A program made the translations under genes and the position numbers. Shown here one piece after another: positions 41,655-50,890 of a DNA stretch of 64,000 nucleotides. The stretch spans positions 1 to 64,000 of the forward strand of contig CAMHQC010000007.1 of NCBI GenBank assembly GCA_946187325.1, read 5' to 3'. The notes below the pieces were generated by a model. It did no database searches. It was not told the DNA's origin and saw only the letters and a list, made by a program, of their open reading frames with translations. This stretch comes from an uncultured Clostridia bacterium (GTDB lineage Bacteria > Bacillota > Clostridia > Oscillospirales > Acutalibacteraceae). Every line of letters begins with the position of its first letter. Position 1 is the stretch's first letter.

Positions 41655-44021
41655 TTATTCGACCTCCTTTATACCGAGTTCCTTTTCGGATAACTGGGAT
41701 TTAGCGATTTCGAGATAAGCGGGACAGCTTTCGAGAAGCTGAGAGTGGGTTCCGATACCCGCGATTTTGCCCTCGTCGAGCACGATAATCTGCTCGGCTT
41801 TGAGGATAGTAGAAATACGCTGGGCTACGATAATAACCGTTTTGTCCTTTGTTTTTTCCGAAAGAGCCTGACGCAATTCTTTATCGGTTTTCATATCTAA
41901 AGCGGAGAAGCTGTCGTCGAAAATATAGATTTTCGGGTCTTTTACGATAGCCCGAGCTATCGAAAGACGCTGTTTCTGTCCGCCCGATACGTTGGTACCG
42001 CCCTGAGAAATGGCGCTGTCAAAGCGGTCGCGCTTGCTGTCGATAAACTCGCTCGCTTTAGCTATATCCGCCGCTTCCTGTATTTCTTCGGCGGAAGCGT
42101 TTTGGTTGCCGAATTTTAAGTTTGAGTTAATTGTACCGCTGAAAAGGATACCCTTCTGCGGTACATAGCCTATCTGCTCCCTCAGAGAGCTCAGGGTAAC
42201 GTCCCTTATATCCTTGCCGTAAATATCAATCTCGCCGCTTGTAACGTCGTAGAGCCTGAGTATAAGGTTTACGAGGGTTGACTTTCCGCTTCCCGTAGAG
42301 CCGATAATCGCGGTGGTTTCACCGGGCTTAGCCGTAAAGCTGATAGAGTTTAACACATCCTCGTCAGCCCCCGGGTACCTGAAGTTTACGTTTTTAAACT
42401 CGACCGTCGGGTTGCTTCCGCGGAGTTCTTCGGCGTTTTCGCGGTCAACTACCGAGGACTCGGTTTTAATTACCTCGTCGATTCGTCCCGCGGCTACGGC
42501 GGCTCTCGGCAGGAATATCGACATCATAGTGAGCATTAGGAAGCTTATAATAATCTGCATAGAATAGGTGATAAACGCCGTCATCTCGCCGACCTGCATA
42601 TTGCCCTCGCTGATATGTCCCGAGGCTACCCACACTATAAGTACCGACACAAAGTTCATAAGTATCATCATCATCGGCATCATAAATGTCATAACTCGGT
42701 TAGTAAAGAGCATAGTTTTAGTCAGTTCGACGTTAGCCTCGTCGAAGCGTTCTTCCTCCTTATCCTCCCGGCTGAACGCTCTTATTACGGGGATACCCGT
42801 GAGTATTTCACGTGAAATAAGGTTAACGCGGTCGATAAGCTTCTGCATAAGCTTGAACTTAGGCATAGCAATCGCCGTAAGCGAGAATACTAGTGCCATA
42901 ATAGTTCCGACAGCGAGCGCGATTACCCACCACATACTTGCGCCTGTGCTGATAACCTTTATAACGCCGCCGATACCGATAATCGGAGCGTAAAGTACCA
43001 TTCTGAGCAGCAGTACCGATACCATCTGTACCTGTTGGATATCGTTTGTGGTACGTGTTATGAGCGAGGCTGTGGAAAACTTATCAATCTCGGCGTTAGA
43101 GAAGCCGATTACGTTTTTAAATACACGGCTTCTGAGCTCCTTACCGATTTTCGAGCCGACTATCGCGGCGAATAAGCCCGCCAAAATCGCGGCGGCTGAA
43201 AGTATAAGCGATACTATAAGCATCTTTATTCCAGTAAGCCACAGGTAATCGGTCTGAATTTTGTTTACATCAACGCCCGCTTCTTTATCGCATTTAACCG
43301 CGAACGCGATAGCCGAGTTTTTGAGGGTATCGCTGCCTAAGGCTTTCAGCGAGCTGTCAAAGGCTTGTCTTGTTTGGATAAGGTCGTTTTTTTCTAGCTT
43401 TATAGTTGTTTTCAGCGACGGCAGTATGGGGATACCCGTCTTGATATTGATTTCTTTTCCGTCGATAAGCATTTTTATAAGCGGGCGGGCGTCTACGCAT
43501 TTCTCGGTAACGGGCTCGCCGTTTTCGTCAGTGCTTGTGTTGTCGAAAGTAGGAAGCTTAACCCCGAAAAACTTCTCGATTTGTTCGAGAGTTATGGTAG
43601 AAAGCGTGATATCCTTGAGAGTTTTGTTGATATTCTGCTTCACCAGCTCCGTAAGACGCGCTGTCGATAAAGTTGCCATACTGTAATCCGTCATTATCGG
43701 GAGCAGGAGCTTATCGTCGAGCTTTTGGAGAGTTTTGCTGTCGTTTACGGTACGCGAGTAAAGCTTGCCGTCCTTTTTATACGACGAGGTGAAAAGCTTG
43801 TTCTCGGAATCCGTCATAAACATAACCGCGTAGTCGTATTCCTTAGCCGTCATTTTCTCGGGCAGAATATGCTCTACGCCTTTATTCTGAATACCTGTGT
43901 CTATTATGCCCGAGGTGAACTGAGGCAGAGCCAGGTCGCACGAAGCCTGTACCACGAGGAGCAGGATTATAAGCAGTACCGTCCATTTATGCGGTAAAAA
44001 GTTTTTAAAAATCTTTCCCAA
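41655..44021 (-). CDS. ABC exporter half-transporter with degenerate ATPase site and outside domain
   Basis: This 788-residue partner half-transporter has an insertion of about 200 residues between membrane helices 1 and 2 (residues about 35-260), which should lie outside the membrane. Its ATPase has Walker A GSTGSGKST and signature NVSGGQKQR, but Walker B ends FDDSFSALD, with Asp in place of the catalytic Glu, and the switch His is Gln (VAQRIST). This is the noncatalytic-site pattern of heterodimeric exporters such as TM287/288. The extra domain is unusual for such pairs. The upstream TetR gene likely controls it. Confidence 0.9.
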   Translation of the reverse strand: MGKIFKNFLPHKWTVLLIILLLVVQASCDLALPQFTSGIIDTGIQNKGVEHILPEKMTAKEYDYAVMFMTDSENKLFTSSYKKDGKLYSRTVNDSKTLQKLDDKLLLPIMTDYSMATLSTARLTELVKQNINKTLKDITLSTITLEQIEKFFGVKLPTFDNTSTDENGEPVTEKCVDARPLIKMLIDGKEINIKTGIPILPSLKTTIKLEKNDLIQTRQAFDSSLKALGSDTLKNSAIAFAVKCDKEAGVDVNKIQTDYLWLTGIKMLIVSLILSAAAILAGLFAAIVGSKIGKELRSRVFKNVIGFSNAEIDKFSTASLITRTTNDIQQVQMVSVLLLRMVLYAPIIGIGGVIKVISTGASMWWVIALAVGTIMALVFSLTAIAMPKFKLMQKLIDRVNLISREILTGIPVIRAFSREDKEEERFDEANVELTKTMLFTNRVMTFMMPMMMILMNFVSVLIVWVASGHISEGNMQVGEMTAFITYSMQIIISFLMLTMMSIFLPRAAVAAGRIDEVIKTESSVVDRENAEELRGSNPTVEFKNVNFRYPGADEDVLNSISFTAKPGETTAIIGSTGSGKSTLVNLILRLYDVTSGEIDIYGKDIRDVTLSSLREQIGYVPQKGILFSGTINSNLKFGNQNASAEEIQEAADIAKASEFIDSKRDRFDSAISQGGTNVSGGQKQRLSIARAIVKDPKIYIFDDSFSALDMKTDKELRQALSEKTKDKTVIIVAQRISTILKAEQIIVLDEGKIAGIGTHSQLLESCPAYLEIAKSQLSEKELGIKEVE

Positions 44022-44137
44022 ATTAATTCCTCCCGTTAATCCGAGTTTGTAATTTAACGGTTAATAAATACTCTAAAATTATCTTACATACCTTTATTAA
44101 TGTCAAGAAAAAGTTTGTCTGAAAATAGTTAAAAAAA

Positions 44138-44674
44138 CTAAAATGTATATTCGCTGAGAATCCTCATCATCATATTGCTGGTTGTATCTATTAATACGTC
44201 CTTGTCGATGTTGATGTTGCGTATATATGTACGAAACGAACCTTGTATAAAGAACGTGAAAAGTATATTATTTTCGCTGTTGTTCTTAATCCGCGGGAAA
44301 GTTGAAAAAATGTAGGATTTAAGGCTTATCTCGAGGTGGTCTATAAACTGGTTGTTTTCGTAACCCGAGAAAAGCGTTTCTATATAGTCCTTGTTTTTAA
44401 GGATAGAACGGCTCAGGGTTTCGGCGAACCATTTAAAATTTTCCTTGGTGAAGTTTATGTTGTGGACATCCGAGATAATTCTCTCGATAAGCTCGTTTTC
44501 CAGCGTGTCCGAAAGCTCGTAAATATCCCGGTAATGGAGATAGAAGGTCGCCTTGTTTATCATAGCAAGCTCGCTTAATTCCTTAACGCTGATTTTGTCG
44601 AGGCTTTTCTTTTTCCTCAGTTCAAAAAAAGCGTCTTTTATGTTTTTTTGCGTTCTTTTAACTCTTAAATCCAT
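44138..44674 (-). CDS. TetR-family transcriptional regulator
   Basis: This 178-residue regulator has an N-terminal TetR helix-turn-helix (residues 8-55; KKSLDKISVKELSELAMINK and ATFYLHYRD) and a variable ligand domain. It is the first gene of the transcript leading to the ABC pair, 117 bp before it, so it very likely represses the exporter genes and itself until the exporter substrate or a related compound binds. It diverges from glgB. Confidence 0.85.
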   Translation of the reverse strand: MDLRVKRTQKNIKDAFFELRKKKSLDKISVKELSELAMINKATFYLHYRDIYELSDTLENELIERIISDVHNINFTKENFKWFAETLSRSILKNKDYIETLFSGYENNQFIDHLEISLKSYIFSTFPRIKNNSENNILFTFFIQGSFRTYIRNINIDKDVLIDTTSNMMMRILSEYTF

Positions 44675-44870
44675 ATATATTTCTCCTGTTAATAGACATT
44701 TTTGTTATTATAGTAGCATAAACGACTAAATTAATCAAGTGACTATAGAAAAATATATAAAATTATTATATAATTTGTGTATAAATATAGTAAAATGCAC
44801 TAGGTGGCTGGTGAGTTAGGCTTGTGCAGTATATTATATCTTAATTTAAAAGAAGAAATGAGGCTTGGTT

Positions 44871-47348
44871 ATGGAAATTGATTACAATATGAGAAAGCTT
44901 TTTAACGAAGAATATCTCACACAGGTTGCGTATATGTATAACAATATGCCGCGCGGCCTTTTGGGACCGCATTTTACGGAATACGGTCTCAGAATCGCGG
45001 TTTACCTTCCGCAGTGCAACTCCGTTGAATTTGTAAATAAGGATAACGGAGAGATTCACCGCGCCTTTTTGGTACACGAGAAAGGTATTTTCGCCGCTAA
45101 TGTACATACCGATAGAGTCTTTGATTATTATTACCGTGCTTGGGACGAGGAAGGCAATTACTACGAGAGTGAAGACAGTAACTATTTCCCCGTTCAGTTC
45201 AGCGAGGTTGACGGATATCTTTTCGGACAGGGTACTCACTATAATCTTTACGATAAGCTCGGCGCTCACAAGAAAACTATAAACGGCGTCGAGGGCGTAC
45301 TCTTTAACGTATGGGCTCCTAACGCCCAGCGTGTTTCGGTTATCGGTAACTTCAATAACTGGGACCCCGCTATGCATATGATGAGCAAGGTAAGCCAGGT
45401 AGGCGTTCACGAGATTTTTATTCCGAGAATCTCCGAGAACGAAATGTATAAATTCCAGGTTAAGACCGTGGACGGCTTCTGTGTAGATAAGACCGACCCG
45501 TTCGGATATACACAGCAGATGCGTCCCGAAACCGCTTCTATCGTAACCGACCTCAATTCTTATGAGTGGGAGGACGAGAAGTGGATTGAGGAGCGTAAAA
45601 AGGGCGGCTACGAGAGCAAGCCGATGTCTATTTACGAGGTTCACCTCGGTTCCTGGAGACAGCACGAGGACGGCTCCTTCTACAGCTATAGAGAGGTTGC
45701 CGACCTGCTCGCCGATTATGTAAAGGATATGGGCTATACCCACATCGAGCTTATGGGTATCTTGGAGCATCCCTTCGACGGAAGCTGGGGTTATCAGGTA
45801 ACGGGCTACTTCGCTCCGACCTCACGTTTCGGAACTCCTCAGGACTTTATGTACTTTATCGACCGTATGCACGCTAATGGAATCGGCGTATTCTTAGACT
45901 GGGTACCCGCTCACTTCCCGAAGGATAGCCACGGCTTAGGCCGTTTCGACGGAACCTGCCTTTATGAGCATCCCGACCCGCGCCGCGGCGAGCATCCCGA
46001 CTGGGGTACATTTATCTTTAACTATGAGAGAAATGAAGTTCGCAACTTCCTTATCGCGAGCGGACTTTATTGGCTTAATAAATTCCATATCGACGGCTTA
46101 CGCGTAGACGCGGTTGCTTCTATGCTTTACCTCGATTATGGTAAGAGCGACGGTCAGTGGCTCCCGAATATCTACGGCGGACGTGAGAACTTCGACGCTG
46201 TCGAGTTCTTTAAACACCTCAACTCTATGGTAGAGCAGTACGCTCCCGGTACACTCGTAATCGCTGAGGAGAGTACGGCGTGGCCAGGCGTTACCAAGGA
46301 CGTTAAACAGGACGGCCTCGGCTTCTCGCTTAAATGGAATATGGGTTGGATGAACGATTTCCTCGAGTATATGTCAAAGGATCCCGTTTACCGCCAGTAT
46401 GAACACGGCAAGCTCACATTCTCGATGATTTACGCTTATACCGAGAAATTTATCCAGGTTCTTTCCCACGACGAAGTTGTTTACGGAAAGTGCTCGATGA
46501 TAAATAAAATGCCCGGCGACGATTGGCAGAAATTCGCTAATCTGAGAACAGCTTACGGCTTTATGTACGCTCACCCCGGCAAAAAGCTTCTCTTTATGGG
46601 ACAGGATTTCGCTCAGTACGACGAGTGGAACGCCGAGGTAGGACTGCAGTGGTTCTTAATCGACGATAACGAAAACAACGCCAATATGCAGAAATATTTC
46701 CGCGCTTTACAGCATTTCTATCTCGACCATCCCGCTATGTATGAGCAGGATTTCGACCCCAACGGCTTCGAGTGGATGAGCTGCGACGACGCTCAGAGTT
46801 CCATCGTAAGTATGGTTCGTAAGACTAAGAGCGGTAAGAAATCCGTACTCTTTATCTGCAACTTTACTCCCGTACCCCGTGAGGATTACAGAGTAGGTGT
46901 TCCGAACCTCGGCAACTACAAGGCTGTATTTAACAGCGACGATGCTGAGTTCGGCGGTACAGGCGACTTCCCGCAGACCGACAAGAAAGCTACGAGAGTT
47001 CCCTGGAACTATAAGAAACAGAGTATCAAGGTAACTGTTCCTCCGCTTTCGATGATTGCGTTCGAGTATAACCACACTTTACCCAAGGACGAAACCGCCG
47101 CTAAGAAAAAGACAGTTAAGAAAACAGCGGTTAAAAAGCCCGTAGCTAAGAAGATGGCTAAAGCGGCTAAAAAGAGCGACACAGCCAAGGCGGCTGAAAA
47201 AGCTCCAGCCAAAAAGGCAGCGGCTAAAGCTCCCGCTAAGAAAACCGCGGCTAAGACAGCGGCTAAGAAGCCGGCGGCTAAAAAAGCCGAGTCCGCCAAG
47301 AAGGCAGAACCCGCAAAAAAGGAAGCTCCCAAGGCGGATAAAAAATAA
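44871..47348 (+). CDS. glgB: 1,4-alpha-glucan branching enzyme with Lys/Ala tail
   Basis: This 825-residue GH13 enzyme forms alpha-1,6 branches in glycogen. It has an N-terminal CBM48 domain (residues about 130-220; WAPNAQRVSVIGNFNNW), the catalytic barrel with DWVPAHFP, the GLRVDAVASML nucleophile region, VIAEEST and LSHDE, and a C-terminal beta domain. The core ends at about residue 738. The last 87 residues are almost only Lys, Ala, Pro and Glu with repeated PAKKA/AAKKPA units like a histone H1-type tail. ATG 44871 is preferred over TTG 44865 because TGAGG is 7 bp upstream. Confidence 0.92.
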   Translation: MEIDYNMRKLFNEEYLTQVAYMYNNMPRGLLGPHFTEYGLRIAVYLPQCNSVEFVNKDNGEIHRAFLVHEKGIFAANVHTDRVFDYYYRAWDEEGNYYESEDSNYFPVQFSEVDGYLFGQGTHYNLYDKLGAHKKTINGVEGVLFNVWAPNAQRVSVIGNFNNWDPAMHMMSKVSQVGVHEIFIPRISENEMYKFQVKTVDGFCVDKTDPFGYTQQMRPETASIVTDLNSYEWEDEKWIEERKKGGYESKPMSIYEVHLGSWRQHEDGSFYSYREVADLLADYVKDMGYTHIELMGILEHPFDGSWGYQVTGYFAPTSRFGTPQDFMYFIDRMHANGIGVFLDWVPAHFPKDSHGLGRFDGTCLYEHPDPRRGEHPDWGTFIFNYERNEVRNFLIASGLYWLNKFHIDGLRVDAVASMLYLDYGKSDGQWLPNIYGGRENFDAVEFFKHLNSMVEQYAPGTLVIAEESTAWPGVTKDVKQDGLGFSLKWNMGWMNDFLEYMSKDPVYRQYEHGKLTFSMIYAYTEKFIQVLSHDEVVYGKCSMINKMPGDDWQKFANLRTAYGFMYAHPGKKLLFMGQDFAQYDEWNAEVGLQWFLIDDNENNANMQKYFRALQHFYLDHPAMYEQDFDPNGFEWMSCDDAQSSIVSMVRKTKSGKKSVLFICNFTPVPREDYRVGVPNLGNYKAVFNSDDAEFGGTGDFPQTDKKATRVPWNYKKQSIKVTVPPLSMIAFEYNHTLPKDETAAKKKTVKKTAVKKPVAKKMAKAAKKSDTAKAAEKAPAKKAAAKAPAKKTAAKTAAKKPAAKKAESAKKAEPAKKEAPKADKK

Positions 47349-47364
47349 TCAGATTTTAAATAAC

Positions 47365-47396
47365 AAACGCCGGCGTAAAAACGCCGGCGTTTCCGT
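47365..47396. terminator. glgB terminator
   Basis: The perfect 11-bp stem AAACGCCGGCG/CGCCGGCGTTT with loop TAAAAA lies between convergent genes. Confidence 0.8.
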
Positions 47397-47404
47397 GTCC
47401 CGAA

Positions 47405-48097
47405 TTAGTCGGGAAGTTCCTTTGTAAGATACTCGATATCTCGTTCGATAGCGTCCTTGCTCTTGCCGAAATCTTTACCGCGGTTGCGGTAATCGAACAT
47501 TGAGCAGAAGTATGAGGTATCTTCCTTGAGTTCGCTGAGGTAGTTTTTGGTAAGGTTGTAAGTATCCTCGGCGAAGGGCTTCACGAATTTGCCCTTAACA
47601 CTGCGCTTGCCCGAAGCGGCTTTCATAATATAAGCGTAGTGGTTAAGACATATAAACGGCTGTTCGCGGTAGAGGGTTCTGAATTCCCCGGAGTTTTGGT
47701 ATTCCTTAAAAACAGTCGCCAAAAGATGAAGTATATCGCGCTCGATTCTGTCGCATACATAACAGGATTTATCGAGAGCTTCTATCTTGCTTATAACCTT
47801 TTTATCGGGCTTGGACGGAGCTTTCTCGGGAAGAATATTCTCGATAACCGACTTTAAATGCGACTCTAAGATAAGCGCGTTCGGGAGCTTCTGCCCGGCG
47901 CTGAACATTTTGGAAAAATGACGGTGACAAAATCCCTTTTCGTTCGTTTCAATTCGGATATTCGGCTCCATCATCGCGTCGCCTACGACAAACTCGACGT
48001 AGGTTTCCTCGAGCATTTCTTCCATTCGGCATATCGGACAGCGGTCTTTCGGCTTAAATAAATCGTTTATGGGTATTGTGCAAATATTCTCTTTCAT
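47405..48097 (-). CDS. DUF6062-like cysteine-rich cytoplasmic protein
   Basis: This 230-residue protein matches an uncharacterised clostridial family (DUF6062-like). It has paired Cys/His motifs: CPICRMEE, later CHRH, CYVCDRI and CLNH, suggesting two metal sites, perhaps zinc. No membrane segment and no signal peptide are present. It is transcribed alone between the glgB terminator and the divergent glycosylase gene. No pathway can be assigned. Confidence 0.7.
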   Translation of the reverse strand: MKENICTIPINDLFKPKDRCPICRMEEMLEETYVEFVVGDAMMEPNIRIETNEKGFCHRHFSKMFSAGQKLPNALILESHLKSVIENILPEKAPSKPDKKVISKIEALDKSCYVCDRIERDILHLLATVFKEYQNSGEFRTLYREQPFICLNHYAYIMKAASGKRSVKGKFVKPFAEDTYNLTKNYLSELKEDTSYFCSMFDYRNRGKDFGKSKDAIERDIEYLTKELPD

Positions 48098-48196
48098 AAC
48101 GCACCTCGAAATTTTAGTAATTTTATTGTACCATAAGTTCGGGAAATATGGTATACTTATTTCAGATTAAGTATAATAAAAGTTGGAGATTAGATA

Positions 48197-49027
48197 ATGG
48201 AAGTTATAACAAGAGATAACGGCGTAAGGGTTAAGGGCGTAAAAGACCTCGATTTAGCGCAAACTCTCGATTGCGGACAGAGCTTCCGTTGGGTAGAAAA
48301 TGACGGTAAATTCAGCGGAGTCGCTTACGGTAAAAAGCTCGATGTTTATTTTGACGGCGATGACCTCTGTCTTGATAATACTACCGCCGAGGATTTCGAG
48401 AATATTTGGAAAAATTACCTCGACCTCGACCTCGATTACGGAAAAATCCGTACCGAAATAAGCGGGCTTCATCCCGTCTTAAAGGAAGCCTGCGCCTATG
48501 CCCCGGGAATAAGAATACTCCGCCAGGAGCCGTGGGAGGCGCTTTGTACGTTCATTATTTCCCAGAATAACAATATTAAAAGGATAAAGGGAATAGTCGA
48601 GAGGTTGTGCGGGAGCTTCGGCGAAAAATTCGACGACTACTATACCTTTCCGTCCGCCGAAAGGCTCGCCGAGTTATCGCCCGACGATTTAGCCCCGATT
48701 CGCGCGGGCTTTCGCAATAAATACATAATCGACGCCGCGAAAAAGGTGAGCGGCGGCGAGGTTGAACTCGAAAAATGCCGAACCCTCGAGTACGAAGAAG
48801 CGAGAGCGGAGCTTATGAAAATTAAGGGCGTGGGCGTTAAGGTCGCCGACTGTACGCTTCTTTTCGGATTGCACAGAGTAGAGGCTTTCCCCGTGGACGT
48901 ATGGATGAAACGCGCTATGGAAAAGCTGTTCCCCGATATGACCGAGAAAGACTTCGGCGATTACGCGGGAATTGCTCAGCAGTATATTTTCCATTACAGC
49001 CGTATGCACCCCGAACTTTTTGAGTAA
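48197..49027 (+). CDS. ogg: 8-oxoguanine DNA glycosylase (OGG1-like)
   Basis: This 276-residue helix-hairpin-helix glycosylase/lyase removes 8-oxoguanine from DNA. The N-terminal domain has the family CGQSFRW. The HhH motif is LMKIKGVGVKVADC with catalytic Lys215, and the catalytic Asp234 lies in FPVDVW, 19 residues later as in OGG1 of eukaryotes. This form is common in Clostridia. GTTGGAG precedes ATG 48197. Neighbours do not add to the function. Confidence 0.92.
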   Translation: MEVITRDNGVRVKGVKDLDLAQTLDCGQSFRWVENDGKFSGVAYGKKLDVYFDGDDLCLDNTTAEDFENIWKNYLDLDLDYGKIRTEISGLHPVLKEACAYAPGIRILRQEPWEALCTFIISQNNNIKRIKGIVERLCGSFGEKFDDYYTFPSAERLAELSPDDLAPIRAGFRNKYIIDAAKKVSGGEVELEKCRTLEYEEARAELMKIKGVGVKVADCTLLFGLHRVEAFPVDVWMKRAMEKLFPDMTEKDFGDYAGIAQQYIFHYSRMHPELFE

Positions 49028-49095
49028 AAATTATTGAAAAATCTATTTATATAGTGTATTATAGGAGTGGATATACCTTGTCAGGAGGATAGCTT

Positions 49096-50703
49096 ATGAA
49101 ATCACGTGGATTAAAACTTATATCAATAGTTTTGGCGTTGGCGCTTATTATATCGGCGCTGTGTTCTATCGGATACGCTTCCGCCGCCGAAGCTGAAACC
49201 ATTACTTATAAGTATATAATTAACTGCGACAGCGTAATTAACGGACTCGACGGCGAGATTACTTATCCCGATACTCTGAGCGTTAAAACCGTTACCGACG
49301 AATACGGCGACGAGGTTCCCTCGATTGTCGTGTACAGCGAGGACAGCTCCGCTTACGCGGCGGTTAAAAACGGTAAAATCCTGTTTAACGCTTCCGGTAT
49401 AGATGATAAAACTACCGATATAGATGGATCGTTCGATTTCTCGGACGGTAAGGCTTTAGTTACGGTAGAGTTTATCGTTAACGGCGAGTATAACCCCGGC
49501 GATATTAAAACTACGCTTTCCGAGTTTTACTCGACCGATGTAATTTATGACGGAAACATTCCGTATAAATACGAGAATACGGTTGACGACGAGCTTGTTT
49601 CCCGAGGTTATGTTGACCTCGACCATCCGGACGGCAGCTATGAATATTATATAGTGACTTTCGATAATGACGGCGATAAAAATACCGTGGAGGTTGAGAG
49701 TAACACCGTTATGAACGAGCCGAATACTCCCGCTAAGGACGGATATGTGTTCGACGGCTGGTATAACGGCGATACTAAATTTGACTTTACTACCCCGATT
49801 ACTTCCGATTTGACACTAACTGCTAAATGGAAGGAAAAAGACTCGCTTTATAAGGGCAACACCGTTTCGTTTAAGGACAACCTTACCCTTAACTTCCTCG
49901 CGACTATCGCGGACGAGAACGTAGACGGCGCTTATGTAAAGTTTACATACACCCACTACGGCGAGGAAAAGACCGTTAAGGTAAACGCGAACAAAAACGA
50001 TAAGCTTCAGAAATACTACCGCTTCCGCTGTGAGCTCACCGCTTCCGAGATGGCGATTGACGTAAAAGCCGAGCTTTATCTGGAAAATTCGGACGAGCCT
50101 GTTTCGACTTATACGAGAAGTATAAGAGATTATTGTATAGCGGGACTTGAGGACGATAATACTCCCGCGGCTGAAAAGGCATTACTTCGAGCCGCGCTAA
50201 ACTACGGCGGTTATACTCAGGAGCGTTTTAAATATAACGGCAAGCCCTACGCTAACGAGGGTTATAAGGACGATGTTTCGAGCGTTAATGTAAAAAGCTC
50301 AATCACAGAGGACAGACCGACAGGCGTCAGCGAGGGTATCGAGTACATAGGTTCTTCGGTATTTTTCAGAAACGCACCGTTTGTAAGATATTACTTTAAG
50401 CCTGCCGAGGGCAGCGCCATAGATGATTACAGCTTTACTCTCGACGGAAACGAGGTAACTGTTAAAAAGAACGGCAGCTATTATTACTTTGACGCGCCGT
50501 CCGCGCTTGCGTATAAGCTCGACGACGCTCAGAATGTTGTAGTTATGAAGGGCGGTAATACAGCGTTTAACTTTAATTACAGCGTAATTAAATGGGCGGA
50601 GCTCGCTTCAAAGGATACGGAAAATCCCGACGATACAGATGCCGCGAAAGCAATGTTTAAATATTTTAAATCCGCTCAGGCTTATGTAAACGGAGGTAAT
50701 TAA
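49096..50703 (+). CDS. Secreted protein with Listeria-Bacteroides-type repeat
   Basis: This 535-residue protein has a signal peptide (residues 1-32, cleaved near YASAAEA), then a beta-rich domain (residues 35-165; INCDSVINGLDGEITYP) that might be cohesin- or Ig-like, then one InlB-type beta-grasp repeat (residues about 190-250; GYVFDGWYNG, TSDLTLTAKW), and a beta-rich remainder. No cell-wall sorting signal, dockerin pair or membrane anchor is clear, so it is probably released. The next gene, a 40-residue peptide, starts one base after its stop with the ribosome site inside this gene, so they are likely coupled. Confidence 0.72.
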   Translation: MKSRGLKLISIVLALALIISALCSIGYASAAEAETITYKYIINCDSVINGLDGEITYPDTLSVKTVTDEYGDEVPSIVVYSEDSSAYAAVKNGKILFNASGIDDKTTDIDGSFDFSDGKALVTVEFIVNGEYNPGDIKTTLSEFYSTDVIYDGNIPYKYENTVDDELVSRGYVDLDHPDGSYEYYIVTFDNDGDKNTVEVESNTVMNEPNTPAKDGYVFDGWYNGDTKFDFTTPITSDLTLTAKWKEKDSLYKGNTVSFKDNLTLNFLATIADENVDGAYVKFTYTHYGEEKTVKVNANKNDKLQKYYRFRCELTASEMAIDVKAELYLENSDEPVSTYTRSIRDYCIAGLEDDNTPAAEKALLRAALNYGGYTQERFKYNGKPYANEGYKDDVSSVNVKSSITEDRPTGVSEGIEYIGSSVFFRNAPFVRYYFKPAEGSAIDDYSFTLDGNEVTVKKNGSYYYFDAPSALAYKLDDAQNVVVMKGGNTAFNFNYSVIKWAELASKDTENPDDTDAAKAMFKYFKSAQAYVNGGN

Positions 50704-50704
50704 A

Positions 50705-50827
50705 TTGGAAAAAAAGAAGTATATTCCCGCTGAGTTCGAAGAGGTTAAGTACGAGGTAGACGAGGCTCTTTTAAATACAGGAGAGCAGCTTCCCACACAG
50801 GAACCCGACGAAGGCGGAATACACTAA
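50705..50827 (+). CDS. 40-residue peptide, unknown; RiPP-leader-like composition
   Basis: This 41-codon frame starts at TTG 50705 with a strong GGAGGT at 50693-50698 (6-bp spacing). The product starts MEKKKYIPAEFEEVKYEVDE, is rich in Lys and Glu, and ends QEPDEGGIH. The basic start followed by Y-x-P-x-FEEVKYE recalls small peptides with a K/Y-x-x-PEF-x-x-x-K/E-F pattern seen beside secreted proteins in gut Clostridia. It lacks a signal peptide, a membrane segment or a Cys motif. A strong hairpin follows right after. I can give no function; an alternative is that it is translated but not functional. Confidence 0.6.
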   Translation: MEKKKYIPAEFEEVKYEVDEALLNTGEQLPTQEPDEGGIH

Positions 50828-50834
50828 AATTAAC

Positions 50835-50868
50835 GCGCCGATTCAACGTGTGTTGAGTCGGCGCTTAG
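50835..50868 (+). terminator. Terminator after the small peptide gene
   Basis: The 13-bp stem GCGCCGATTCAAC/GTTGAGTCGGCGC (one G-U) with loop GTGT is followed by TTAGTT. Confidence 0.8.
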
Positions 50869-50890
50869 TTGTAAGTGGTAAGTTGGATTT

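Noticed and set aside
44841-45770. A 309-codon open frame on the minus strand within glgB
   Set aside because: It lies fully opposite a well-conserved GlgB sequence, shows no family match or ribosome site, and arises from codon bias.
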